Shown: piece after piece, positions 1 to 9,184 of the stretch
Layout: each line of letters begins with the position of its first letter
Numbering within the stretch: the stretch's first letter is position 1
NCBI GenBank assembly: GCA_009746045.1
Contig: RPFO01000072.1
Location: forward strand, 4,190,270 to 4,230,302
Direction: 5' to 3'
From: Mesostigma viride
Lineage: Eukaryota > Streptophyta > Mesostigmatophyceae > Mesostigmatales > Mesostigmataceae
DNA length: 40,033 bases
Program-made: the position numbers and the translations under genes
The notes under the pieces: model-generated
Databases searched by the model: none
What the model was told of the DNA's origin: nothing
What the model saw: only the letters and a program-made list of their open reading frames with translations

Positions 1-390
1 CGTCCAATGCTGCACTGTGATATCGGAAGTCGCCACTGTCAACCCCTGCCCAGCCCCGCCTGCAAGGGAGAACTTGCTGAACTGCCCATCCCAGTTGGGG
101 TTATACAACACAGACACTGTGACAGACTCGCACATGCGATAGTAAGGAGGGATTGGTTCTGGCCTGCCAATCGTCTCGTTGCCTTGGATGATGAAACGAT
201 AATCTTCATGCAGCCTATACCGCTTGTGACGGTTGGCCACTCCTGGTATTGCTCTTTCTCTTTGACCCGCCAGTCTCAGCTGCGTTGTTATAAACTCCTT
301 TCTATCAGCGGTAGTCCAAAAGTAAGTCCGCATTGCGCACAACTCGTCACAGTTGACCTTATCGAGGCATCGCCGACCACACTTGCACAC
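1..390 (-). CDS. Partial Cys-rich exon cut by the window edge
   Basis: An open frame of 130 codons on the minus strand runs off the left end of the window. It begins right after a CAG that looks like a 3' splice site (AG at 391-392). The first residues hold a cysteine cluster, C-x-C-x3-C (CKCGRRC), with two more Cys within 10 residues and then R-x2-FW. The rest is basic and Tyr-rich. Similar Cys-plus-FW modules stand at the N-terminus of some eukaryotic DNA-transposon proteins, so a transposon origin is possible, but this is recall of a pattern and no family is assigned. A plus-strand frame over the same DNA (7-501) has no recognisable composition and is treated as its shadow. The upstream exon, start codon and C-terminus are not visible. 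Confidence 0.4.
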   Translation of the reverse strand, partial: MCKCGRRCLDKVNCDELCAMRTYFWTTADRKEFITTQLRLAGQRERAIPGVANRHKRYRLHEDYRFIIQGNETIGRPEPIPPYYRMCESVTVSVLYNPNWDGQFSKFSLAGGAGQGLTVATSDITVQHWT

Positions 391-701
391 CTGCGCGCGC
401 GTGCATGCTTCGTGACAGATCACTGCGCAAGCATGCGTCTGTTGTGCAATCTGCCAGCACCTGTGCCGCAGATAACCTGGACCCGGCGCGCTTCACCATA
501 GCAAAACAACGCAACCGATGGCGATAATAGAATAAAGAATCCACAGAATGCCCCCATCTGCGCCATTCTGCTCCATAACCATGCTGAAACGTGCCATGGC
601 CGAAACATGCAGCGAAAACTAATTGATCAGCAGTCGTTTGCAATACCCCGCCCCCCCCCCCCCCGCCCTCGCTTGCAATGCCAAACCGCAGTCTGACCTT
701 C
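391..701. other. No gene seen; poly-C tract
   Basis: This spacer holds no convincing reading frame. It contains an interrupted C run at about 646-664, immediately left of the palindrome. Confidence 0.5.
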
Positions 702-737
702 ATCCCGGGTTTCCGACAGCTGTCGGAAACCCGGGAT
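702..737. repeat. 36-bp perfect palindrome
   Basis: The 36 bases equal their own reverse complement, centred on CAGCTG and built from ATCCCGGGTTTCCGACAG and its complement. Symmetry ends abruptly outside. It lies 138 bp from the much longer hairpin at 875-1089. No function can be assigned. Confidence 0.95.
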
Positions 738-874
738 CATGGCGATTTACAGTTGCAGACTAAATATGACTAATTAATAAATCCCCGCCAGCTGGGTGGG
801 GAACGTGCACGAGCTGTAAATTATAGAAGGCATAGCCATCATAGGCCGATCGTGCATGAGCGCTCGCACCTGCT

Positions 875-1089
875 TCGTCTTGGTTGTCAACGGTTACGTG
901 GGTGTCACCGGTTACGCTTTGGACTAGAGGCCAGAATTGCTCGGGTGTCACGGTGTCACCGGTTACGCTTGAATTATAATAAAATTATAATTCAAGCGTA
1001 ACCGGTGACACCGTGACACCCGAGCAATTCTGGCCTCTAGTCCAAAGCGTAACCGGTGACACCCACGTAACCGTTGACAACCAAGACGA
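875..1089. repeat. 106-bp perfect inverted repeat with 3-nt loop
   Basis: The left arm (875-980) and right arm (984-1089) are exact reverse complements over 106 bases, separated only by AAA (981-983). The arms contain the submotif GTGTCACCGGTTACGC in repeated form. Transcribed, it would form a near-perfect RNA hairpin; as DNA it could extrude a cruciform. It may be a fold-back element, a fresh inverted duplication, or an assembly or library artefact (template switch). No coding frame crosses it. Confidence 0.95.
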
Positions 1090-1298
1090 GTTGAGTTGAG
1101 TTGAACACTCACCTCAACGCATTTTTCTGTGAGTTGATGAATTAATACACGCGGATAAATGTGTTACATGGCATTAATGGGTGTCGGCACGGTCGTCTGA
1201 AATAGTACATCATATTTATAGCTGCCGGAGGTTGATTTTAGTCGATTTTGTACGATATATGATTCGCTATAGATGGCAGGCCTGAGATGTAGTTTGGA

Positions 1299-2367
1299 AT
1301 GGATAGCGAACAACTAGACCTCATTGCGGAAGTTGTCAAGGCAGTTGAGCCGGATGCAGAACACATTGCACACACAGCGGATGGTGCGATTGAGGGTGAA
1401 GAGGCCAAGAACGGGCAGGCTCACGACTCGAGTGACAACGGGGAGGAGATGAACAACGCTGCTAAAATGGATGCAGACGTGGTTGACATGCAGGGCAAAA
1501 TTAGCCATGTAGTGTCGGGGGTCCACGTCCCCGGGGCTTGTAAGGAGCTAGAAAGAAGGGCCGAAGCGTCGGATTCACATGAGGAGCCCACGCCTTCTCA
1601 TGAGGAAAGACTCGGGAGCGCGCCGGCCAAGCAGGACAGACACACGGTAATTGTTAATTATCTGCCGGTACAGTATCCGTAGTCTAGCAATCGTCCACAT
1701 GTATGTTCATACGCTTGAGCTACTGGCTTACTGCCTCTCAAGCCTTGCTTCGTTGCGGAATTGGCTGCGGCCACTACAGGCAAGAGTGACATTGCTTGAG
1801 AAAAAAATGGCGGCGGCGGAAGGCAAGGTCACCAAGCTTGAGAATTAGGTGGGGATCGACGCCGCAGCAAGGCCCGCTGGAAGACAACGGCGCGGTGGGG
1901 CCCCGCCTTTAACACTTGAAGCAAGGGTGATCAAAGTGGAGACACAACTCGCAGCGCTGGAACGCGCAGCTGGAGAGCCGCCTACCAAGGCACGGGGGCA
2001 TGCCAAGGATTCTGCAGATCCGGCCATCACAAAGCTCCAAGCTGACTTGGCAGTCATAAGGGCAAGGGTGGATGCACTAGAGCGCACCCCTACCATCCCA
2101 AAGACAAGTTCAGCAGTGCCGGCTATGGACACCAACGAGCCGTGGGAGCGGGAGAGCTCCTTTCCAACAAAGCAACTCAGTTTCCAGGAACAAGCTGACA
2201 CGCGAGATAACAACAGCCCGCGTCAGCCGCCGCCCCCGCGAGGGAAGTACGCTGGCAGTGGGGGACAATGGAGCGGGGGTGAGGGGCGCGGCGGGGGCAG
2301 CGGGCAGCGCGACGCGCCTCCACAAGGGAAGTACGCCGGCAGTGGGGGACCATGGAGCGGTGGGTAG
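1299..2367 (+). CDS. Coiled-coil protein, interrupted, running into Gly-rich repeats
   Basis: The frame opens with ATG at 1299 (MDSEQLDLIAEVV), acidic and polar for 116 codons. GTAATT at 1647 and CTACAG ending at 1779 would make a 133-nt phase-0 intron leading into ARVTLLEKKMAAAEGKVTKLEN, then TAG at 1846-1848. Past the stop the same frame stays open to 2367 with two further heptad-like segments (about 1918-1965 and 2020-2085) and then RGG-like Gly-rich sequence entering the minisatellite. The coiled-coil character on both sides suggests one protein with a premature stop, or a second undetected splice. Coiled coil followed by basic low-complexity sequence is also seen in retroelement ORF1 proteins, but no RRM is visible. 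Family not recognised. Confidence 0.4.
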
Positions 2368-3205
2368 GGGCGCGGCGGGGGCAGCGGGCAGCACGACGCG
2401 GCCCCGCAAGGGAAGTACGCCGGCAGTGGGGGCAGTAGAGCAAGGGGGAGGGGCGCAGCGGGGGCAGCGGGCAGCGCGACGCGCCTCCACAAGGGAACTA
2501 CGCCGGCAGTGGGTGACGATGGAGCGGGGGGAGGGGCGCAGCGGGGGCAGCGGGCTGTGCGACGCGCCCCCACAAGGGAACTACGCCGGCAGTGGGGGCA
2601 GTGGAGCAAGGGGGAGGGGCGCAGCGGGGGCAGCGGGCAGCGTGACGCGCCTCCACAAGGGAAGTACGCTGGCAGTGGGGAACCATGGAGCGGTGGGTAG
2701 GGGCGTGGCGGGGGCAGCGGGCAGCGCGACGCGCCTCCGCAAGGGAACTACGCCGGCAGTGGGTGACGATGGAGCGGGGGGAGGGGCGCAGCGGGGGCAG
2801 CGGGCTGTGCGACGCGCCCCCACAAGGGAACTACGCCGGCAGTGGGGGCAGTGGAGCAAGGGGGAGGGGCGCAGCGGGGGCAGCGGGCAGCGTGACGCGC
2901 CTCCACAAGGGAAGTACGCTGGCAGTGGGGAACCATGGAGCGGTGGGTAGGGGCGTGGCGGGGGCAGCGGGCTGTGCGACGCGCCCCCGCAAGGGAACTA
3001 CGCCGGCAGTGGGGAACAGTGGAGCGGGTGGGAGGGGCGCAGCGGGGGCAGCGGGCTGTGCGACGCGCCCCCGCAAGGGAGCTACGCCGGCAGTGGGGGA
3101 CAATGGAGCGGGGGGGAGGGGCGCAGCGGGGGCAGCGGGCAGCGTGAGGCGCCCCCACAAAGGAACTACGCCGGCAGTGGGGGACATTGGAGCGGGTGGG
3201 AGGGG
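2232..3205. repeat. GC-rich minisatellite, 12 copies of 83-85 bp
   Basis: GGCAGTGGGG recurs near 2252, 2337, 2421, 2504, 2587, 2670, 2754, 2837, 2920, 3003, 3088 and 3172. Each unit carries GGGGGCAGCGGGC, GCGACGCGCC and AAGGGAA(C/G)TACG. A 250-bp block starting near 2511 is repeated at 2761, so there is a higher-order unit of three monomers. Most periods are not multiples of three, which is why Gly/Arg-rich peptides appear in all three frames and why long frames on both strands here are not taken as genes. Confidence 0.93.
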
Positions 3206-3697
3206 CCTGGGCCTCGCCGCGAGCAAATGACGCTAATGCCCACCTTTGGAGGCGAACATGTAAACCAATGGGCCAATTGTTGCTCTCCAGGAGGCGCACA
3301 GAGGTCATCTCCTCGGTTTAGAGATAAGGAAAGGAAATACTACGGGCAATAGAACCTCAGATTTGGGCAGCTAGCGTATTCACGTTTGTTGCTTTCTGAC
3401 GACAATAGAACCGCCAAAATGCGTCAAAATCCTCATAGTTGTCAAACTTTGGGGCATTTTACAAGGTAAAATGTGTGAATTCCTGGCGGTCATAAGAATG
3501 GCATGCTATTGTGATCTGGACATTGATCACTGGTTCATTACCGTGGTTCATGCATGTCTTGCCTACACAGTCTTGTTGGTACAGTGTCACGGTGTCACGG
3601 CGTCACGCTGTCACGCTGTCACACTGTCTGGGTATCACAAGATGTTGGGACAAATTTGGTGTCATCCTGGATCGAGCTATAATAACAATAACAGAAC
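3206..3697. other. No gene seen; short GTCAC-type repeats
   Basis: No credible coding frame. At about 3582-3630 there is a run of degenerate 8-9-mers of the type GTCACGGT / GTCACGCT, related in style to the GTCAGGGT satellites that follow. Confidence 0.5.
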
Positions 3698-3841
3698 ACA
3701 TCTAGACCCCAATACACCATGCGACACTGCACAATACAGTTATTGTATTAGTGGCGTCAGGGTGTCAGGGTGTCAGGGTGTCAGGTGGTCCAGTAACATT
3801 TTGGGACACTTATGACTTCATCATGGAGTTATAATGACATG
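3698..3841. repeat. GTCAGGGT satellite unit, copy 1
   Basis: First copy of a dispersed-to-tandem unit: a GACCCCAAKACACCATG head, a GACACTGCACAA segment, then TTATTGTAT, then tandem GTCAGGGT 8-mers, then GGGACACTTATGACTTC and an AT-rich tail. It is more diverged than the copies at 4.4-6.1 kb. Confidence 0.85.
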
Positions 3842-3859
3842 CTGCGGTCAATTTATCGT

Positions 3860-4425
3860 GTAGGATACGCTGCTCATGTCCACAAGGAGGTCGACTTGTA
3901 TCTCGGCATGCCACTTATGACCAGCACCATCAAGCAGTGGCGCCTGCAGCCAGTAGGGCACTTAGCTCGCACCAACCAGGTAGACACCTCACGTGGCCCC
4001 TCTGCAGGGCTGCGCCCCGCCCAGCCGGGCCGGCACCTCCTCACGTGGGCCGGGCCCAGCCAGGTTAGACGCCGCAAGGCCCGCACCTTTAAAGAACAGC
4101 TAGTAGAGGACATGTGGGGCCTAGGCCTCTCTGGGATTTAAAAAAAGATGATGGACAATGCCAAGTTGGCCCAGGTCATAGAGGACAACAACCCCCCTGC
4201 AGTGGGGAAGCCGCGCGTCTGCACACGTGGGCGGCATGCTAGACAAGACCCCTAGGGTCACGAGCACCATAGATATCGAATAAGATTGTTTTTTAGATAT
4301 TCTATTAATTAATTGTTTTTTAGATAGCTTGTAGATAGCTTAGTCCGGTAGGATTGCGTGCACCCATCCATCCATCCATCCATCGGGGTTAATGCCCCCA
4401 ACGGGAGCACGAGTTTAATTAATAA
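3860..4425 (+). mobile_element. 3' end of a LINE: ORF2 tail plus 3' UTR
   Basis: The frame 3812-4141 ends in a pattern typical of the extreme C-terminus of non-LTR retrotransposon ORF2 proteins: a WRLQPVGHLAR-like segment, a Pro/Arg spacer, RRRKAR, and a terminal EDMWGLGL. No reverse transcriptase or endonuclease precedes it, so the copy is 5' truncated. Downstream a 3' UTR contains (CCAT)n at about 4364-4384 and ends with CAACGGGAGCACGAGTTTAA followed by a TTAAT tail. The same end closes the element at 9.7-11.8 kb and, inverted, the fragment at 20.4 kb. The ORF2 reading rests on pattern recognition of a divergent tail; the shared 3' end is directly visible. Confidence 0.6.
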
Positions 4426-4440
4426 TCACATTTAAAATTT

Positions 4441-4593
4441 AACACTTCTACTAGACCCCAAGACACCATGTGACACTGCACAAATGTGTTATTGTATCAT
4501 TTTGGCGTCAGGGTGTCAGGGTGTCAGGGTGTCAGGGTGTCAAGTAACATCCTGGGACACTTATGACTTCATTATGGCGTTATATTAACATAA
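4441..4593. repeat. GTCAGGGT satellite unit, copy 2
   Basis: A second copy, starting AACACTTCTACTAGACCCC and ending in an AT-rich tail. It is separated from the next satellite copy by the SINE-like dimer at 4600-5380. Confidence 0.9.
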
Positions 4594-4599
4594 AAAAAC

Positions 4600-5380
4600 T
4601 TTCGAAGTACCGGCTACGCCCCCTTCTACTAAAAGAAGGATTCAGCCGTGTTCAGCCCGTCTCACGGTGCGAGACTGAACAAGTCTCGCGTGCAGACACG
4701 TGTGTAGTACTCCTACACACAGATCTCGAGTGATTTATCTAGTACCAAATCCGAAAGGCTTGCATCACTCCCCGGACAGGAGAACTTTTGCGGATGACTG
4801 TAGGTGTAAGTTGGCGATGCCATGGTAACCGGAGACGTCCGTCCTATAGTCAGCAAAATTGGTGCGAGAGGTCCCCAGTTCGATTCCGGTCGGATTCATT
4901 TGCAGATCGCGTTTTTCCGCGTTTTCCGCGGCCCGGTACTGAACGCAAATGGTTTTCACCTTTGCGGAGTGCCTGATCAAATATACGCTTGGCTGATTTC
5001 GAAGTACCGGCTACGCCCCCTTCTACTAAAAGAAGGATTCAGCCGTGTTCAGCCCGTCTCACGGTGCGAGACTGAACAAGTCTCGCGTGCAGACACGTGT
5101 GTAGTACTCCTACACACAGATCTCGAGTGATTTATCTAGTACCAAATCCGAAAGGCTTGCATCACTCCCCGGACAGGAGAACTTTTGCGGATGACTGTAG
5201 GTGTAAGTTGGCGATGCCATGGTAACCGGAGACGTCCGTCCTATAGTCAGCAAAATTGGTGCGAGAGGTCCCCAGTTCGATTCCGGTCGGATTCATTTGC
5301 AGATCGCGTTTTTCCGCGTTTTCCGCGGCCCGGTACTGAACGCAAATGGTTTTCACCTTTGCGGAGTGCCTGATCAAATA
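4600..5380 (+). repeat. tRNA-like SINE dimer (two identical 384-bp units)
   Basis: 4600-4983 and 4997-5380 are identical as read, offset 397 bp, with a 13-nt linker. Each holds a good Pol III B box (AGTTCGATTCC at 4877-4887 and 5274-5284) and, about 35 bp upstream, TATAGTCAGCA as a weak A box. The surrounding bases give only a mismatched tRNA acceptor and T stem, so this is tRNA-derived and not a functional tRNA. Antisense translation gives the GIELGTSR-type peptide familiar from tRNA-derived repeats. A further copy of the 3' segment lies at 27429-27487, so the family is dispersed. Confidence 0.75.
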
Positions 5381-5383
5381 AAA

Positions 5384-6093
5384 AAACACTTCTACTAGAC
5401 CCCAAGACACCATGCAACACTGCATTTGTAAATACAGAACTTTATTTATCAGTTTGGCGTCGGGCTGCATGTCAGGGTGTCAGGGTGTCAGGGTGTGAGG
5501 GTGTCAAGTAACATCCTGGGACACTTATGACTTCATCATATGGACTTATAGTTACATCAAAAAATCACTCCTAGACCCCAAGACACCATGCGACACTGCA
5601 CAATTAATATAGAGTTATTGTATCATTTTGGCGTCAGGGTGTCAGGGCGTCAGCGTGTCAGGGCGTCAGGGCGTCAGGGTGTCAGGGTGTCAGGGTGTCA
5701 AGTGACAATGTGACATCCCGGGACACTTATGACTTCATCATGGAGTTATAATAACATCAAATAAACATTTCTAGACCCCAAGACACCATGCGACACTGCA
5801 CAAATAGAGTTATTGCATCATTTTGGCGTCAGGGTGTCAAGGCGTCAGGGTGTCAGGGTGTCAGGGTGTCAAGTAACATCCTGGGACACTTACGACTTCA
5901 TCATGGAGTTATAATAAGATCAGATAAACACTTCTAGACCCCAAGACACCACGCGACACTGCACAAATAGAGTTATTGTATCATTTTGGCGTCTGGGTGT
6001 CAGGGCGTCAGGGCGTCAGGGTGTCAGGGTGTCAAGTAACATCCTGGGACACTTATGACTTCATTATGGCGTTATAATAACATCAAAAAAACA
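5384..6093. repeat. GTCAGGGT satellite array, four units
   Basis: Four consecutive copies begin near 5386, 5567, 5765 and 5931. All share the GACCCCAAGACACCA head and the CATCCYGGGACACTTAYGAC tail. Length differences come mainly from different numbers of internal 8-mers (GTCAGGGT/GTCAGGGC). Confidence 0.9.
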
Positions 6094-6145
6094 CTTTTTG
6101 AAAAAATCAGTTTGTACTGGTGCTGGAGTACAAACGCGGGTGAGC

Positions 6146-6352
6146 TTAGGGATGGTCCGTCGCCAAGTCCGCAGCCTGCACCAGCTCACGTACTCTACGC
6201 AGATCCTCTGCCTCATCCACGATGCTCTCTCTGATGGCGGCAGCAACTGCCTGGTTTGTCGCATCTGCCATGTTCAACTCCTCGTTGTAATACGCAACTG
6301 CCATTCTTACTGCGAGATCACGTCGACTCCTCCTCGTAGGGGGTCGAGGCAT
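6146..6352 (-). CDS. Small basic ORF, 68 aa, promoter region duplicated
   Basis: The frame starts with ATG at 6350-6352 (MPRPPTRRSRRDLAVRMAVAYY) and ends at TAA at 6146. It has an Arg-rich N-terminus and an Ala/Glu-rich helical remainder. A GTAAGA inside codons 15-16 could be a splice donor, so the annotated end may be wrong. The DNA upstream plus the first 20 or so codons is duplicated in tandem (6291-7091), and the second copy starts the same way (MPQPPTGRTRRDL). This could be the first exon of a transposon-encoded protein or a host gene. Family not recognised. Confidence 0.3.
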   Translation of the reverse strand: MPRPPTRRSRRDLAVRMAVAYYNEELNMADATNQAVAAAIRESIVDEAEDLRRVRELVQAADLATDHP

Positions 6353-7091
6353 TTGCGTGGTTGGGGAAGCCAATAAAGAAACCGGCTTTGACTGAAACAA
6401 TAGCGACAGAGACAACTGGCACCAACAACTGGAAACACTTACAGCAAAGCGAACACAGGCAAGTACCTGCAAAAGCTACATGCAAACCGGCATTGACTGA
6501 AACAATTACGACTGGGAATTAGCACTGGCACCCACAACTGGAAACACGTCTTGCAAAAAAAAGCGAACAGACAGTTAACTGGAAAAGCGACATGCACGAC
6601 AGGTCAACCGCGCATTTGTATCATATTTCTGCAGCGCTGTATCAATTTAGTGGCGCAGAACGTTTACAGCTGGACAAGTGCATGTTGGCCATACGCAACT
6701 GCCATTCTTACTGCGAGATCACGTCGAGTCCTCCCCGTAGGAGGCTGAGGCATATGCGTGGTTGGGGAAGCCAATAAAGAAACCGGCTTTGACTGAAACA
6801 ATATCAACAGAGACAACTGGCACCAACAACTGGAAACACTTACAGCAAAGCGAACTCAGGCAAGTACCTGCAAAAGCTACATGCAAACCGGCATTGACTG
6901 AAACAATTACGACTGGGAATTAGCACTGGCACCGACAACTGGAAACACGTCTTGCAAAAAAAAGCGAACAGACAGGTAACTGGAAAAGCGACATGCACGA
7001 CAGGTTAACCGCGCGTTTGCATCATATTTCTGCAGCGCTGTATCAATTTAGTGGTGCAGAACGTTTACAGCTGGACAAGTGCATGTTGGCC
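6291..7091. repeat. 401-bp tandem duplication
   Basis: 6291-6691 and 6692-7091 are near-identical copies. Each contains an internal pair of roughly 130-bp subrepeats (AACCGGCWTTGACTGAAACA ... ACAACTGGAAACAC). The junction keeps the upstream region and the first codons of the small minus-strand ORF. Confidence 0.9.
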
Positions 7092-7555
7092 AGCACTCCC
7101 GGGATGCACTGGCTTGCCGTTTGCGCCCTTTCCCGCGAAATCTGGGCTGACTTCCCGCGCCTCCGCCAGTTCACAAAAGAGTTCACTGGCGAGGAGTTCA
7201 CAACGTCGTTGCGACCCATGTGAGTGCGTGAACTCGAAGCGAAGGGCCGGTGAAGCGCCGGTGGCGACCCGGCCGTCGACCCAGTTCACAAAGAGTTCAC
7301 CGACGGAGTTCACCGAGCCTCATGTGAGTCGTCCCTTATAAGTTAGGTTTAAGGGTTAAGAACTAAGTTGCGTTCCCGCGTTAAGTTTCGGCGCCAAGTT
7401 TTAGGGGGCGATCGCAACTTAACGCGGGAATGACTGTACACCTTGGGCTTCTGGGGGTCCTGCTTCAGTGGCGGAGGTATTCAGGCCACAGGTCGCGTCG
7501 CTGCTGCTAGCACTGAGCGGGGAGTCAGGCCCGTCGTCCAGCGTCCAGCGTCCAG
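7092..7555. other. No gene seen; 15-bp inverted repeat
   Basis: No convincing coding frame. TTCCCGCGTTAAGTT at 7373-7387 is exactly inverted at 7416-7430. Several GAGTTCAC words recur at 7180-7310. It may be decayed transposon sequence. Confidence 0.4.
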
Positions 7556-7640
7556 CCGAATTTGGTGCCCAAACATGAAAGTTATATGAGCTCCGCCGTC
7601 AGCCATGGCTAGGTACCTCGTGGCTCGTGGCTCGTGTGAA
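7556..7640 (+). repeat. LINE-like 5' end fragment
   Basis: TTTGGTGCCCAAAC, GTGAAAGTTA-like, AGCTCCGCCGTCAGCCATGG and CTCGTGGCTCG occur here in the same order as at 9711-9790, which begins the longer ORF1 element. The homology stops after about 80 bp, so this is a solitary copy of the element's 5' end. Confidence 0.6.
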
Positions 7641-7879
7641 TACTGACGCAGCCTTTATTAGCAGCGGCATATGGCTTTGAAGGTAGTGTAGAAATTTAGT
7701 AAGCCAGGCCTAGCCACCGTGGCCTTATTGTACATGTACGCCTACTACCGGTGCCCCACTGATACCAGCTGATGACTTAGCATTATTCAGCCATGTACAT
7801 GTGTGCCTATGATGTGCCACACACCAGATTAATTAATTAACAACAGCCTTGTAAATGTATCAACAGCTTAATTCCGCCA
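7641..7879. other. No gene seen; short TTAA runs
   Basis: A spacer with short (TTAA)n tracts (about 7829-7840). These mark the likely 3' end of the minus-strand ORF1 element to the right. Confidence 0.4.
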
Positions 7880-8669
7880 TGTACTTAATTAAAGGTGACG
7901 AGCACGGGGGCCGGGCCATGCAGCCTTACCCTGGGCGCGGGGAAGGTGGACAGCCGACATCCGCAGCTCACCATGGTGAGTACGTTGCATGGGGGCAAGA
8001 ATGGGCGCGCTTAATTAAATGCTATGGCAACAGTCTCCGAGTTCTCACCTGCCGGCTGGTCAAAGTGCTTGACGATGACATTGTGGCTGCGCTGGGTGAG
8101 GTCGGCCTCCTCGCGGAGGTCGAGCGTATGTTGCTTGATCGAGCTGTGCCGCGATAGTGGAGGCGGTGGAGGTGGTGCCGGTGCTTAAGCAGGTCCCCCC
8201 AGGTCTGGGTGGAAGGAGCATCGCTGGCCGGGCCAGCAGATGCCGGCTGGGCGGCGATGTCCTTCACCGCCTGGGCGGTGAGGCTTGCGGTGCTTTGCAG
8301 GCACTCAATGGCGATGGCGTTGTCGTGGACTGGGTGCTGGTCGATGTCGAGGAGCTGGGCTTTGATGTCGGCGGTGGAGGTGGAGGTGGCAGTGCCGGAG
8401 GTGGAGGCGAGGAGGGTGGAGGTGGAGGCGACGGTGGTGGAAAGGTGAGGGAGCTCCGAGCAGCCAGCGTGCTGCCCATTGCTGCCACATCTGCAGCAAG
8501 GGGTTTCACGTGCTGCGCGAGGGCTTCCTGAAGGATGGAGCGGTAGGTGGCTGCATGCATGCGGAAATGGTAGGAGCCCAGATCTCGCCATCAGAGCGCA
8601 TGAGAAGCCGAGCAGAGGATGAGGTGCTGAAGGCGGGGGCGGGGTAGGGGGTTGGTGATGGTCCGTCAC

Positions 8670-8721
8670 ATAGGTGAGGGGGGTCACGTGTCTATTAATT
8701 AATTAATTAATAGGTGAGGGG
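8670..8721 (+). mobile_element. 28-bp (TTAA)n retro-insertion with 12-bp target-site duplication
   Basis: ATAGGTGAGGGG stands at 8670-8681 and again at 8710-8721. Between them is GGTCACGTGTCTA plus a TTAA tract. The same GTCACGTGTCTA-TTAA end occurs at about 20958-20986, so this is the extreme 3' end of a dispersed retroelement inserted with a target-site duplication. Confidence 0.75.
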
Positions 8722-8824
8722 ACACCATGTGCCGCCTTGGTAGATCGATGAGGCGATTGATGCTGTGGAGATGGAGGCACTGTCAGGCACAGGTCGTAAA
8801 GCGAGGCGTAGTCCCCGTAAAAGA

Positions 8825-8877
8825 TGCAGGACAGGGCAATTAATTAATTAATTAATTAGACTGCAGGACAGGGCAAT
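8825..8877 (-). mobile_element. 21-bp (TTAA)n retro-insertion with 16-bp target-site duplication
   Basis: TGCAGGACAGGGCAAT is repeated exactly at 8825-8840 and 8862-8877. The 21 bp between reads, on the minus strand, GTCTA followed by (ATTA)n. That is the last five bases and the tail of the element at 8670, inserted in the opposite orientation. Confidence 0.75.
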
Positions 8878-9184
8878 GGCCGGGGCCAGGTTGGTCCAGT
8901 TGTGGTCAGCGACATTGAAGGATATCAGCCGAGAGGGCGGAACCTTCTGGTGGGCGCAATTTCGCTGGGCGGTTGCGTTTGGGATCAGGCGCGAGGCCGA
9001 GGGCGAGGCCGCAGGAGCCGAGTGCACTACTGAACGCTGGAGTAGTGTCACCGCTGCCTGATGGGCCGGGCGGAGTTGCAGCCGGAGCTGCAGGAGAATT
9101 TTCTTGGCTCAGCGCAGCCGCCAGGCTGCGTTGCGTAGTCGAGCGTTTGCCCACAATAATATTGCGTTTTAGTATCGGGAAAAT

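Larger units (their letters stand above)
7880..9150 (-). pseudogene. Decayed LINE ORF1 copy (minus strand)
   Basis: Read on the minus strand in shifting frames, this is a degraded copy of the protein at 9778-11041. Matching blocks in order are: a PKRNRPAK-like N-terminus (about 9010); a VADHNWTNLAPAIALSC segment (about 8900); ALAQHVKPLAADVAAMGSTL (about 8500); DNAIAIECLQSTA...TAQAVKDIAA (about 8240-8330); VIVKHFDQPAGENSETVA (about 8060). Beyond that come in-frame stops. At least two frameshifts, several stops and two (TTAA)n insertions show it is dead. It lies head-to-head with the plus-strand copy. Confidence 0.7.

Noticed and set aside
7-501. 164-aa plus-strand frame
   Set aside because: The opposite strand (1-390) has a better coding frame with an ordered Cys cluster and a splice acceptor; the plus frame has no domain character.
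2110-3308. Many long Pro/Ala/Arg-rich frames on both strands
   Set aside because: They are translations of the 83-85 bp minisatellite, whose period shifts the frame from unit to unit.
4840-4900. A functional tRNA gene
   Set aside because: The B box is good, but acceptor and T stems are mismatched, no anticodon arm can be folded convincingly, and the sequence is part of a repeated 384-bp unit.
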